This document shows, in pieces, positions 33,176-39,930 of a stretch of DNA of 43,219 nt. A program made the position numbers and the translations under genes. Where the stretch lies: the IMG/VR virus record IMGVR_UViG_3300042691_029496, positions 1 to 43,219 of that record; one strand, given 5' to 3'. This DNA is from a virus. The notes under the pieces were generated by a model. That model was not told the DNA's origin. It saw only the letters and a program-made list of their open reading frames with translations, and ran no database searches. Position 1 is the first letter of the stretch. The number at the start of each line of letters is the position of its first letter.

Positions 33176-33534
33176 CAGTCGCCGCCCCGCTCCAGGTCCT
33201 TGCGGATTCTGTCGACGGTGTTGCCGCGCCGCCGCATCAGCATGTCGGCGCAGCTCAGCGCGTCTTGAATGTCGGTCTTGCTCAAGTCGTCGCTGACCGC
33301 CTTGCACATGACGCTGCTCATGATGTCCATGGCGCTGTGGACCAGGGACTCGGCGTACTCCTGAGCCTCTTCGCGGCACATGCTGTGCAGCCTGCCCATG
33401 ATCTCCAGCATCTGGCGCAACTCAAACGCCACGGCAACGGCCTGGGCAAAGTCGTCGCCGCGCACTGCCGCGTGCGAGGCCAGGATCTCGTGAATGTCGG
33501 ACGACAGGTCTTTCAGCTTGGCCTCGACGCTCAT
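33175..33534 (-). CDS. Early-operon helical protein of unknown function
   Basis: 119 residues from ATG 33534. It is almost entirely predicted helix (VEAKLKDLSSDIHEILASH, EEAQEYAESLVHSAMDIMSS) with a basic C-terminus ending DRIRKDLERGGD. Methionine and serine are frequent and no glycine-rich turn motif is seen. It overlaps the downstream gene by ATGA and follows the MazG-like gene by 7 bases. No known motif; a small binding or regulatory protein is possible. Confidence 0.7.
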   Translation of the reverse strand: MSVEAKLKDLSSDIHEILASHAAVRGDDFAQAVAVAFELRQMLEIMGRLHSMCREEAQEYAESLVHSAMDIMSSVMCKAVSDDLSKTDIQDALSCADMLMRRRGNTVDRIRKDLERGGD

Positions 33535-33541
33535 GACGGCC

Positions 33542-34003
33542 TCACACCAAGTCGAGAAGGAAGGGCGGCACGTAGCGCGCCGACTTGCCGATCTTGCCGC
33601 CGGCGAGGATGACTGGCGTGCCGTCCTCGTTGAGCTTCGACTCGTTGCTGCGCAGCACGCGGAAGTCGGCCTCGTCCTTGCGGAAGCCGGCCAGGAAGGC
33701 CACGCCGTTGCCGGTCACCTCGGCGTCGCACAGCGCGTCCAGCGCACTGGCGCGGTTCTTGATGTTGACGCCGGTAGCGCCCTGCTTCAGCCGGTACGCC
33801 ACGCCCTTGATGGTCGTGGCCGCGGTGATGAGGTTCTCGTTGTCGGCGGCCGAGCCGGTGATGATCAGCTCGTCGAGGAGCTCCATGCACTCTTCGAGAT
33901 GCACGCCGATCTGCGTGGCCAGGTGCTGCTTGTTGCCAGGCTCTTTGCCGCAGGCGGCGAGCCAGTCGGCGGTGCGTTGGTAGTTGGACTTCTCTTTGCT
34001 CAT
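33542..34003 (-). CDS. MazG-like / phosphoribosyl-ATP pyrophosphohydrolase-like protein
   Basis: 153 residues. E37, E38 and E41 (HLEECMELLDEL), with D89 and D93 (SALDALCDAE), fit the E-E-x-x-E plus D metal-binding pattern of all-alpha NTP pyrophosphohydrolases. The C-terminus (ESKLNEDGTPVILAGGKIGKSARYVPPFL) matches the tail seen in phage members of this family. Such enzymes hydrolyse NTPs or related nucleotides to NMP and PPi, cleaning or rebalancing the nucleotide pool or opposing (p)ppGpp-type responses. It sits next to a dNMP kinase gene, one base after that gene's stop, so both probably serve phage DNA synthesis. Confidence 0.75.
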   Translation of the reverse strand: MSKEKSNYQRTADWLAACGKEPGNKQHLATQIGVHLEECMELLDELIITGSAADNENLITAATTIKGVAYRLKQGATGVNIKNRASALDALCDAEVTGNGVAFLAGFRKDEADFRVLRSNESKLNEDGTPVILAGGKIGKSARYVPPFLLDLV

Positions 34004-34004
34004 G

Positions 34005-34556
34005 TCAGTGGTAGTTGAGAGCAGCCTTCACGGCGACCTCAAGGTCGTCGATCGTGCCGCGGTTGTCGATGACGTAGTCGTGCTGCAGGGTGGCGATGAG
34101 ATCCTCGCTGGCGTGCGCTCGCACCGGCGCCGTGCCTGGACGAATCACGCGCCAGATCACGCCGCCCTGCGAGCGGATCCAGGCCGCCTCGTTGGGGAAG
34201 CGCACGTCGCTGATCACCACGCCGGCGTCGTTGTAGTGCGCGCACAGCTTGACCTTGGCGGCGGCGATGTGGACCCAGAAGTCCGGGTCGATGGAGCGGC
34301 CCCACTCGGTGCCGAGCAGCTGCGCGAGCTTGCGGTAGCTGGCGCCGAGCTGAGGGATGTCGACCTCCTTAAGGTGACGCTCCGTCATCCACATCTCGTC
34401 GGCGCCGACCGTGGCCAGCAGCACGCCCAGCATGTCGCGGATGGGGTCCGCGAAGGCCATGCCGTCAAGGTCGTACTGCCCCTCCAGGATTGAGCGCACG
34501 GTGTCCTTGCCGGTGCCGGCGTAGCCCGTGAGGCCAATCAGGCGGGGCTTGGTCAC
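34005..34556 (-). CDS. Deoxynucleoside monophosphate kinase-like protein
   Basis: 183 residues from GTG 34556, with a strong GGGAGGA ribosome site; the longer frame overlies the upstream gene. A Walker A loop GYAGTGKDT is at residues 11-19. A lid or substrate region follows (MAFADPIRDML, then LAQLLGTEWGRSIDPDFW), then VVISDVRFPNEAAWI and VIDNRGTIDDLEVAV. This order resembles the T4 gp1-type dNMP kinase family, which phosphorylates dNMPs for phage DNA synthesis. The start overlaps the upstream stop (GTGA). The specific base preference cannot be read from sequence. Confidence 0.82.
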   Translation of the reverse strand: MTKPRLIGLTGYAGTGKDTVRSILEGQYDLDGMAFADPIRDMLGVLLATVGADEMWMTERHLKEVDIPQLGASYRKLAQLLGTEWGRSIDPDFWVHIAAAKVKLCAHYNDAGVVISDVRFPNEAAWIRSQGGVIWRVIRPGTAPVRAHASEDLIATLQHDYVIDNRGTIDDLEVAVKAALNYH

Positions 34557-35011
34557 GCATCCTCCCGCGTGATGAAGTCCTGGTTCTGCACCGCCTGGGT
34601 GTAGGCTGAGCCACCGTTCGATGGGATCACGACCGTGTGGTTGCGCTGCACCGCCTCGCGCACGGCGTTTGGCTTGAACACCATCGCCATCGCGGACTGC
34701 CATGTGTCGGCCACGGCCTTGTGCTTCTCGGCGTCGTAGACCGCCTTCCGGCCGTCGTCGACAGCCTTCTCCATGTCGGCGATGCGCTTCTTCAGGCCGT
34801 CGATCTCCTTGCTCTGCGACTCCAGCTTGGCGTACTGATCGCTGTTGATTTTGTCCCGCGCCTCGGCGTCTGCCCTGTGCTTGTCGCGCTCAGCCGTCAC
34901 CTGCGCCATGGTGTCCTTCAGCTTCTTGATGCCCTCCAGGGCTTCAAGGCCAAAGGTGTGCTTGACGACAAGCTCGTCGATCTGGGCAAGGAACTGGTCT
35001 TTGGTGGTCAT
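34553..35011 (-). CDS. Coiled-coil early protein, function unknown
   Basis: 152 residues from ATG 35011, with AGGAGG upstream. Residues about 20-100 form a predicted coiled coil rich in Lys, Asp and Glu (LKDTMAQVTAERDKHRAD, SKEIDGLKKRIADMEKAV). The C-terminal 50 residues (FKPNAVREAVQRNHTVVIPSNG) are globular. Its ATG overlaps the stop of the preceding gene. Similar short coiled-coil proteins are frequent in phage early operons without a known function; a recombination or replication scaffold is only a guess. Confidence 0.72.
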   Translation of the reverse strand: MTTKDQFLAQIDELVVKHTFGLEALEGIKKLKDTMAQVTAERDKHRADAEARDKINSDQYAKLESQSKEIDGLKKRIADMEKAVDDGRKAVYDAEKHKAVADTWQSAMAMVFKPNAVREAVQRNHTVVIPSNGGSAYTQAVQNQDFITREDA

Positions 35012-35427
35012 GCCGCCTCCTGGTGCTCTGGATTGCTGTAACCCGACAGGGCAGCCAGATTGATCCCGCGCTTTCTGCCGCACAGGACGATTACGCCGCG
35101 GCGCTCGCGATCCACGGCGGTCCGATAGTTGTCACTGCCGAACACCTTGAAGGCGTGGCCGCAAACCGCTGACTGCAACGCCATCGGTTCGATGCCATCG
35201 GGGCACTGGAAGAACACTTCTTCGCCGATTGATGACTGCAGCAGCCGCTCGGTGATGTTCAGTGCGGAGAAGTCGTTGCGCCTCTTGCGCTCGACGACGT
35301 TGGTGTAAACCCTGCCGCTTGTGTCGGTCACGGTGTAGGTGCAGCCGACCTGCTTCAGCGCGTCGATCGACTCCAGGATTGCGCGTTCGATCAGTTGCTC
35401 GCGGGTTTGCTCGCGGGGGATCTTCAT
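35008..35427 (-). CDS. Early-operon protein of unknown function
   Basis: 139 residues from ATG 35427. The start overlaps the rdgC-like stop (ATGA), and an in-frame extension is rejected because it lies inside rdgC. The N-terminus is helical (REQTREQLIERAILESIDAL). The middle is beta-like (CTYTVTDTSGRVYTNVVERK) and contains NDFSALNITERLLQ. The end is basic (RRGVIVLCGRKRGINLAAL). No conserved catalytic motif is seen. It is coupled to RdgC upstream and to a coiled-coil protein downstream. Confidence 0.7.
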   Translation of the reverse strand: MKIPREQTREQLIERAILESIDALKQVGCTYTVTDTSGRVYTNVVERKRRNDFSALNITERLLQSSIGEEVFFQCPDGIEPMALQSAVCGHAFKVFGSDNYRTAVDRERRGVIVLCGRKRGINLAALSGYSNPEHQEAA

Positions 35428-36329
35428 ACAGCCTCCTTCTCTTGCTCCGGCTCCTTGTAGCCCAGCATGTCGCACAGCTCGGTGATGACCGAGGACAGGT
35501 TCAGCGTCTGCACTGCAGCCTCGTGCAGCCACACGTCATCGTCGTGCTTCTCCGCGTCGGGGTTGGTCGGGAAGTCGATCGACTTAAACGCGAAGTCCGA
35601 CGTCAGCTTGAAGCTGACCTCGTTGCCGGCCAGCAGGCGCATCGACTTGACCCCGAACCCATCGGCGAATGCCTTGTGCAGCCCGGCCTTGGCCTCGGTG
35701 AGCTGCTCCATCTTGACCGTCAGCTTCTGGCTGCCCATCGCCAGCTCCGTGTCGACGTGCGGCATGAACTCGCCAAAGGCGTCGGGGTCGTCACCGAGCC
35801 AGGCCTGCATGCGCGTGGTCAGCCCGTGCTTCACGTCGCTGACGTGAATGGTCTCGGTCTTGACGCTACCGACGGCGGCGATCAGCAGCGAGGTGATGGC
35901 GGCCGCGGTCGTCCTGCTGGACGTCGGAATGATCAGGTACTGCTTGTCGCGCCGATAGAAGCACGTCACCAGCGCCGTCTTGACCAGCGCCTTGGCGCGG
36001 AACTCGGCGGTGATCATGTCCTTCAGATCGGTGCGCTCCGCCTTGCTGAGGCGCGTCCTGCCGGTCTCCTCGCACTGCTGCTTGCTGCGCTTGTCGAGCT
36101 CGGCCTTCACCGCACTGGCGGGCACGATCTTGGTGTCGATGCGCACGGTGAATGCCAGGCCACCAATGAAGGTGTCGACGAGACCCTCACCGTTGCGGCT
36201 GACAAATCCGGATGACCCCGCCTCGAGCGGCATCGGGTCGACGAACGGCTTCTCCTTGAGATGCGCCTCCAGGGCGGTCGAACTCGGCAGCTCTGCCTTG
36301 TAGACCAATGCGTTTTTGATGAGCTTCAT
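35424..36329 (-). CDS. rdgC: RdgC-like recombination-associated protein
   Basis: 301 residues, close to the length of chromosomal RdgC. The N-terminus (KLIKNALVYKAELP), the VRIDTKIVPASAVKAELDKR segment, the charged helix (LSKAERTDLKDMITAEF), and the alternating strands (KTALVTCFYRRDKQYLIIP) follow the family layout. RdgC dimers form a ring around DNA and in E. coli restrain RecA loading. Here it lies in the same operon as SSB, YqaJ exonuclease and RecT, so it may modulate host RecA during phage recombination or limit SOS-driven induction. No clear ribosome site; ATG chosen as the first start of the frame. Confidence 0.82.
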   Translation of the reverse strand: MKLIKNALVYKAELPSSTALEAHLKEKPFVDPMPLEAGSSGFVSRNGEGLVDTFIGGLAFTVRIDTKIVPASAVKAELDKRSKQQCEETGRTRLSKAERTDLKDMITAEFRAKALVKTALVTCFYRRDKQYLIIPTSSRTTAAAITSLLIAAVGSVKTETIHVSDVKHGLTTRMQAWLGDDPDAFGEFMPHVDTELAMGSQKLTVKMEQLTEAKAGLHKAFADGFGVKSMRLLAGNEVSFKLTSDFAFKSIDFPTNPDAEKHDDDVWLHEAAVQTLNLSSVITELCDMLGYKEPEQEKEAV

Positions 36330-36418
36330 GTTGCTGTTGAGTTGGCCTACTCGCTGCGCCCCGTTGCTCCGCTACTTGGCGGCTCACTCAGGCGGGCATC
36401 GCTTTCGGCCGTGTTGCT
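36330..36418. other. Short gap between rdgC and the upstream early gene
   Basis: These 89 bases hold no open gene or strong hairpin on either strand. The rdgC start has no clear Shine-Dalgarno here, so rdgC may depend on read-through or on an unrecognised signal. Confidence 0.4.
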
Positions 36419-36751
36419 TCAGTCGGCGGTGCTGCCCTCGGAATTGGGATCGCTCTCCGGTGCGGGAGCGGGCGATTGCGGCGCGATGCCGGCGGCACTG
36501 ATCTGGTACGGCATCCAGGTGGCGTGCGGCACGAAGCTGGGCTCGCTGTCACCAGGCTGCACCAGGTGGATGTTTTGGCGACTGTGCTGCTGGCCGTAGG
36601 CGTCGAACACGCACAGGTTGATGCGGCGGTTGTCATGCACGGCTGCAACGATCGCGGCCAGCGGCTGGCCGGCCAGCGCGGGCATGTTGTCGTTCGGCGC
36701 GGGCCAGAACCAGACGATGCGTCCGGGGGTGGGAGTGATTACTGCGCTCAC
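36419..36751 (-). CDS. Small phage protein, function unknown
   Basis: 110 residues from GTG 36751, with AAAGGA 7 bases upstream. Residues 8-85 (PGRIVWFWPAP, ALAGQPLAAIVAAVHDN, INLCVFDAYGQ, then a Trp near 79) follow a beta-rich phage domain often seen in early operons, where a trailing WHWP-like segment is common. The C-terminal 25 residues are Pro/Ser/Glu-rich and probably disordered. The gene lies between SSB and rdgC. No activity is known for the family. Confidence 0.75.
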   Translation of the reverse strand: MSAVITPTPGRIVWFWPAPNDNMPALAGQPLAAIVAAVHDNRRINLCVFDAYGQQHSRQNIHLVQPGDSEPSFVPHATWMPYQISAAGIAPQSPAPAPESDPNSEGSTAD

Positions 36752-36783
36752 AGGTTTCCTTTCAGGTTTGGTGTAGGTAGGTG

Positions 36784-36803
36784 GCCCCGACGCAACTCGG
36801 GGC
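36784..36803. other. GC-rich hairpin between SSB and the next gene
   Basis: GCCCCGA-CGCAAC-TCGGGGC is a perfect 7-bp inverted repeat in the 104-base gap after the SSB stop. No T-run follows on the minus strand, so it is more likely a pause, processing or stability element than an intrinsic terminator. Confidence 0.4.
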
Positions 36804-36855
36804 TATTGGCGACAATGCCTCGAAACACCGCACCGCGCTTGCGGCCACCCCGAAA

Positions 36856-37329
36856 TCAGAACGGAATGTCGTCTTCCATGTCGTCGAAGCCGTTGCTGGC
36901 GCGCTGCTGCTGTTGGCGCGGCGCGGCACCCTGGCTGCGCTGCTGCGGCGCCTGACGGCGCTGCTCAGGCTGACCTGATCCGCCGCCCTGCTGATCACGG
37001 CTGCTGAGCAGCGTCATCTGGTTGGCGATGATGTCCGTCGTGTTCTTCTCGACACCGTCTTTGTCGGTGTAGGTGCCGTACTTGATCGTGCCCTCGACGT
37101 AGATCTTGGTGCCCTTCTTGACGTACTCGCCGGCGATCTCGGCCAGCTTGTCGTAGAAGGTGACGCGGTGCCATTGCGTCTCCTCGACGCGCTCGCCGGA
37201 CTGCTTGTCCTTGCGGTAGCTCGAGGTGGCGATGCTGACGTTGGCGACGGCCATGCCGCTGGCCAGGTGGCGGACTTCGGTGTCTCGCCCGGCGTTGCCG
37301 ATGAGGATGGCCTTGTTGACTGATGACAT
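36856..37329 (-). CDS. ssb: Single-stranded DNA-binding protein
   Basis: 157 residues. The N-terminal OB-fold (about 1-110) shows the usual order VNKAILIGNAGRDTEVR, a WHRVTFYDKLAEIAGEYVKKG stretch split by short loops, and a YVEGTIKYGTYTDKDG strand pair. A Gln/Arg/Gly-rich linker (about 112-145) follows, then the acidic tip DDMEDDIPF that binds partner proteins in bacterial SSBs. It coats ssDNA made by the YqaJ exonuclease and presents it to RecT. It lies downstream of the annealase/exonuclease genes in the same direction. Confidence 0.93.
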   Translation of the reverse strand: MSSVNKAILIGNAGRDTEVRHLASGMAVANVSIATSSYRKDKQSGERVEETQWHRVTFYDKLAEIAGEYVKKGTKIYVEGTIKYGTYTDKDGVEKNTTDIIANQMTLLSSRDQQGGGSGQPEQRRQAPQQRSQGAAPRQQQQRASNGFDDMEDDIPF

Positions 37330-37346
37330 TGCGTAGTGGTCTTTCT

Positions 37347-37553
37347 TCAGTAGTACGAGGAGAGCTGGTTGTGCGCCTGGATCAGCGACTCCAGCGAGGG
37401 GCTGGCCGCGTTAGCGACCTTGGTGGCCTGGGTGACCGCCTTCTTGTAGGCAACGGCATGGCCATGCGGCCCACCGATGACTCCGTCGGGCACTCGCTTG
37501 AGCATCTCGCGGATGCGCTTGCGGTAGTGATCGACTTGTTCTTTGCTGTTCAT
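37347..37553 (-). CDS. Small early protein, function unknown
   Basis: 68 residues. The start is basic and helical (NSKEQVDHYRKRIREMLKR), followed by a DGVIGGPHGHA loop and a C-terminal amphipathic helix. ATG 37553 has no Shine-Dalgarno upstream (the sequence before it reads CACCCTCC). An AATAAT -10-like box sits 9 bases upstream, so the transcript may be almost leaderless. It is the first gene after a regulatory gap and precedes SSB by 17 bases. Confidence 0.68.
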   Translation of the reverse strand: MNSKEQVDHYRKRIREMLKRVPDGVIGGPHGHAVAYKKAVTQATKVANAASPSLESLIQAHNQLSSYY

Positions 37554-37561
37554 GGAGGGTG

Positions 37562-37610
37562 ATTATTCCAACAAAATGTTTGCCGTGGAGAGAAAATGTT
37601 CATTCCACGG
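37562..37610 (-). promoter_or_regulatory. Promoter/operator region with CAACA/TGTTG palindrome and inverted repeat
   Basis: Read on the minus strand, the palindrome copy CAAACATTTTGTTGG (37568-37582) is followed directly by AATAAT (37562-37567), a 5-of-6 match to the -10 consensus. A perfect inverted repeat CCGTGGA/TCCACGG lies at 37583-37589 and 37604-37610, overlapping the 3' end of the upstream gene. No good -35 is seen 17 bases upstream. The same palindrome-to-(G/A)ATAAT arrangement occurs at 42076-42095, supporting a shared promoter-operator design. Confidence 0.55.
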
Positions 37611-37821
37611 GGGCCTGTTGCATTTTTCTGACACCGCTGGCGTAGTCCTTGTAGGCGTCCTTCAACTGTGCGTAGAACGCCCGCACGGTCAGCGGCTCGT
37701 TGATGATGCGATCGTGGCCGCGCACGCGCGCGATCACGAGCTCGCGGTCCACGGTCTCGGCGTTGGCCGACATCTCCAGCTTGGCCAGCTTGCGCAAGCG
37801 CTTGGCGAGCTTCCCATTCAT
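37600..37821 (-). CDS. Small basic phage protein, function unknown
   Basis: 73 residues from ATG 37821, with AAAGGAAG upstream. It begins NGKLAKRLRKLAKLEMS, a very basic helix. A segment (LTVRAFYAQLKDAYKDY) of a type seen in short phage early proteins follows. The basic N-terminus suggests nucleic-acid or membrane contact, but no function is established. Its start overlaps the stop of the preceding gene (ATGA). Confidence 0.7.
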   Translation of the reverse strand: MNGKLAKRLRKLAKLEMSANAETVDRELVIARVRGHDRIINEPLTVRAFYAQLKDAYKDYASGVRKMQQAPVE

Positions 37822-38174
37822 GTGCTTCCTTTCGTGGTGGCGGTTACGACATCCGCCGACGGTGCCGCCCGGAGCCCCGGGCCTTCACCCCCGCCATGCA
37901 GAGGTGCCGTCCGATTCAAGCATTCAATGAAGATCGGCGTGCGCTCGCCAACGTAGGCGCCGGCGATGTTGAAGTCGAAGAACTCCTGCGCCGCCTCGGG
38001 GTCCAGGCCGTCCTCGACCAGCACATCAATGACGCACTGCGTGTCATAGGCCACGCAGTCCTCCTGGCCAATACGGCTGGCGATGCCGATGATGCAGCGG
38101 TCGTAATGCTCGCCTGAGTCCAGCAAGAGCAGCTCAGGGTCGATGTCAGCGATGGTCTGTCGAATCGACTCCAT
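37818..38174 (-). CDS. Acidic early protein, function unknown
   Basis: 118 residues from ATG 38174; a GTG at 38225 would add 17 residues but overlap the previous gene. The core reads ADIDPELLLLDSGEHYDRCIIGIASRIGQ, then CVIDVLVEDGLDPEAAQEFFDFNIAGAYVGERTP, a pattern I associate with a widespread small phage protein family of unknown role. The last 30 residues, Gly/Ala/Thr-rich, look like a non-conserved extension. The protein is strongly acidic, which can be a feature of DNA mimics, but that is speculation. Confidence 0.72.
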   Translation of the reverse strand: MESIRQTIADIDPELLLLDSGEHYDRCIIGIASRIGQEDCVAYDTQCVIDVLVEDGLDPEAAQEFFDFNIAGAYVGERTPIFIECLNRTAPLHGGGEGPGLRAAPSADVVTATTKGST

Positions 38175-38212
38175 GTGGTGTTTTCTTGAGGCCTCGACGC
38201 GGTGGTGGGGGT

Positions 38213-38404
38213 TCACTGCGGGCACCTCGACAGCACGTCACCGATTACGTCCCGGCACTCATGGGCGACCCGCCTCAAGTCTCCGTCGTGCTTGATCGCG
38301 TTGCGCAGCATCTGGTCCACGTCCAACATGGCTGATTGCATCTCGCTGGCCATCATGGCCAGGACCGCTTCGTTGCGGTCCTCAAACTCAAGGGTCACCC
38401 TCAT
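38213..38404 (-). CDS. Small early protein, function unknown
   Basis: 63 residues. It starts RVTLEFEDRNEAVLAMMASEMQ-like and continues as a helix with many Met and Asp residues, ending DVIGDVLSRCPQ. The ATG overlaps the stop of the upstream gene (ATGA). The short beta-then-helix layout might form a small dimer, but no family is recognised. Confidence 0.62.
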   Translation of the reverse strand: MRVTLEFEDRNEAVLAMMASEMQSAMLDVDQMLRNAIKHDGDLRRVAHECRDVIGDVLSRCPQ

Positions 38405-38592
38405 TGCTTGTCCTTCTGCATCCGTTGCTTCAATCGCTCCTGCATCCCCTTGCAGCGATACGGGTCGAGCTCTTCGTAGTGCTTGGCTGCGTGCCAGGCG
38501 TACTTCTTCCAGGCCGGGATCTCCGCCAGGCTGACGAGGTGGTCCAGGATGCCGTCGGCATCCATCTCCATCACTGCTGGTTTTTCAGCCAT
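38401..38592 (-). CDS. Small early protein, function unknown
   Basis: 63 residues from ATG 38592 (a GTG at 38607 is possible). It contains MDADGILDHLVSLAEIP, then WKKYAWHAAKHYEELDPYRC and a basic end with QERLKQRMQKDKQ. The pattern is helical with aromatic residues. It overlaps the upstream HTH gene by 22 bases and the downstream gene by 4. The function is unknown. Confidence 0.62.
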   Translation of the reverse strand: MAEKPAVMEMDADGILDHLVSLAEIPAWKKYAWHAAKHYEELDPYRCKGMQERLKQRMQKDKQ

Positions 38593-38876
38593 GCAGTGCT
38601 CGCCCACTCGCGCTCGGGCCGGCCGGTGCGTGAGGCCACGGTCTTGCCGGTGGTGGCCACCAGGCCCTCGCGCTGCAGCTCCGGCAGTCGCCTGGCCACA
38701 GCCACGCCATCGAGGCCGGTGACGCGGGCAATGCCATCCTTGCCAAGAGGCCCCAGCCGCAGGCTCCCCAGGATCCTCTCGGCGTGCCGCCTGGCCAGGC
38801 CCTTCGCGGCGCTTGCTGCGATGTGACTGGTGACGGGGTCGCTGGCGCGAGCCCGCACATGCTCTTCGTTGATCAT
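38571..38876 (-). CDS. Winged-helix/HTH-like early protein
   Basis: 101 residues from ATG 38876; the longer frame overlies the exonuclease gene. The sequence ASDPVTSHIAAS, then RHAERILGSLRLGPLGKDGIA, VTGLDGVAVARRLPELQREG and TGRPEREW, fits a small winged-helix domain of a kind common in phage early operons, with the recognition helix around VAVARRLPELQ. It could bind DNA as a regulator, possibly of the palindromic sites in this genome, although it lies inside the operon rather than at a divergent control region. Start overlaps the upstream stop (ATGA). Confidence 0.72.
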   Translation of the reverse strand: MINEEHVRARASDPVTSHIAASAAKGLARRHAERILGSLRLGPLGKDGIARVTGLDGVAVARRLPELQREGLVATTGKTVASRTGRPEREWASTAWLKNQQ

Positions 38877-39517
38877 GCCGCCCTCCTGCTTGCGAGATCG
38901 CGGATCTCCTTGGCGGTGACGCTCACCTCTGCCAGGAACTTGCTGACGCCGGCCTCGAGGTCGGCGATGATCTTGTCGTCGCGGTAGACGCGGTTGACGT
39001 GGGTCTGCAGCGACTCGGGCATGTCCTCGCAGTACGAGACCACGTCGTTCCACTCGCGTCCGGCAATCCACATCTCGCCGTACACCTGCCACTTGTACTC
39101 AGACGGCGGCGCGCCCTTGAGCTGCAGGTACTCCCAGTGGATGGCCGGGATCGGGCACTTGAACTCGACCATGCCGTCGGCGCCGATCAGGCCGTCGGGC
39201 GACACGCCGCACTCGAGGAACTTGTGCTTGATGAACGGCACCTCCTCAACCATGTGGCCGGTGATGGCCTCGTACGCCATGCGCGCGAACGGCTCCTTCT
39301 CCTTGCCGCGGTCGGTGTGCGCGTTGCCCTTGAAGCTGTCGCTGATCACCTTGCCGGTGACGACCTCGAGGGCCAGGCGCATGCGGTAGTTGCGGCGCGT
39401 GGTGGACTCGTCGCCGTTGCGGCCCTTGGCCATGACGTCGGCGAAGTGGCTGCCCGTTGCCAGGCCGCGGCGCAGCTCCAGCCACTCGGGGCTGCCCTGC
39501 TCGATGATCTCGCTCAT
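38873..39517 (-). CDS. YqaJ-type recombination exonuclease (lambda-exonuclease fold)
   Basis: 214 residues. The N-terminus (GSPEWLELRRG) is the typical helix of YqaJ/lambda-type exonucleases. D108 (SPDG) with E118-x-K120 (VEFKCP) forms the PD-(D/E)xK active site. H139-like residues and the YKWQVYGEMWIAG segment continue the fold. It digests the 5' strand of dsDNA ends, giving 3' overhangs for RecT. It is separated from RecT by one small gene, all joined by 4-base overlaps, so the pair works as a Red-like recombination system. Confidence 0.88.
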   Translation of the reverse strand: MSEIIEQGSPEWLELRRGLATGSHFADVMAKGRNGDESTTRRNYRMRLALEVVTGKVISDSFKGNAHTDRGKEKEPFARMAYEAITGHMVEEVPFIKHKFLECGVSPDGLIGADGMVEFKCPIPAIHWEYLQLKGAPPSEYKWQVYGEMWIAGREWNDVVSYCEDMPESLQTHVNRVYRDDKIIADLEAGVSKFLAEVSVTAKEIRDLASRRAA

Positions 39518-39930
39518 GCCATCCCCTTCTCGACGTACTTTTGGTGGCCCCTGACGTCCGCCATGCGGCGCGCAGCGATGTCCTCAAAAAAGCGGCCGCT
39601 CGGCGCTGCCACCCTGTAGGCAAAGCGACCGGCGAAATACACACAGAACTCGCTGCCGCACTGCAGGACGATCGTGTAGGCGGCGGTGATGGCCTGGCCG
39701 CCAATGCCGCCAAACCCGAGAGCGGTCGAGCTCCAGGCCTGCGCGAACATTGCGCTTACCTCGATGTCGTGATTGCTGGGCCTGCGCGCCTTCTGCACGC
39801 GCCGATCCTCCTTGGTCTTCTGGAAGTGAGCCCAGTCGCGGTCCTCGTATTCGATCGGGCTGAAGCCCTCGTACGCCGCATGAGCCAGGGCTGCGTGCAG
39901 GTCGGTAACCGGGTTGCTGCAGTAGTTCAC
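39514..39930 (-). CDS. Early protein between exonuclease and RecT, function unknown
   Basis: 138 residues from GTG 39930, with GGGGGCGAGG upstream; the frame further upstream overlies recT and is rejected. It begins NYCSNPVTDLHAALAHAAYEG and continues with a charged segment (DRDWAHFQKTKEDRRVQK). The C-terminal half is hydrophobic and Gly/Ala-rich (TALGFGGIGGQAITAAYTIVLQCG). Position within the recombination operon suggests an accessory role; no homology is recognised. Confidence 0.7.
   Translation of the reverse strand: MNYCSNPVTDLHAALAHAAYEGFSPIEYEDRDWAHFQKTKEDRRVQKARRPSNHDIEVSAMFAQAWSSTALGFGGIGGQAITAAYTIVLQCGSEFCVYFAGRFAYRVAAPSGRFFEDIAARRMADVRGHQKYVEKGMA

Noticed and set aside
36388-36648. 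Minus-strand 86-codon frame inside the small gene at 36419-36751
   Set aside because: It overlaps a better frame with a proper ribosome site and has Ser/Thr/Pro/Arg-rich shadow composition.
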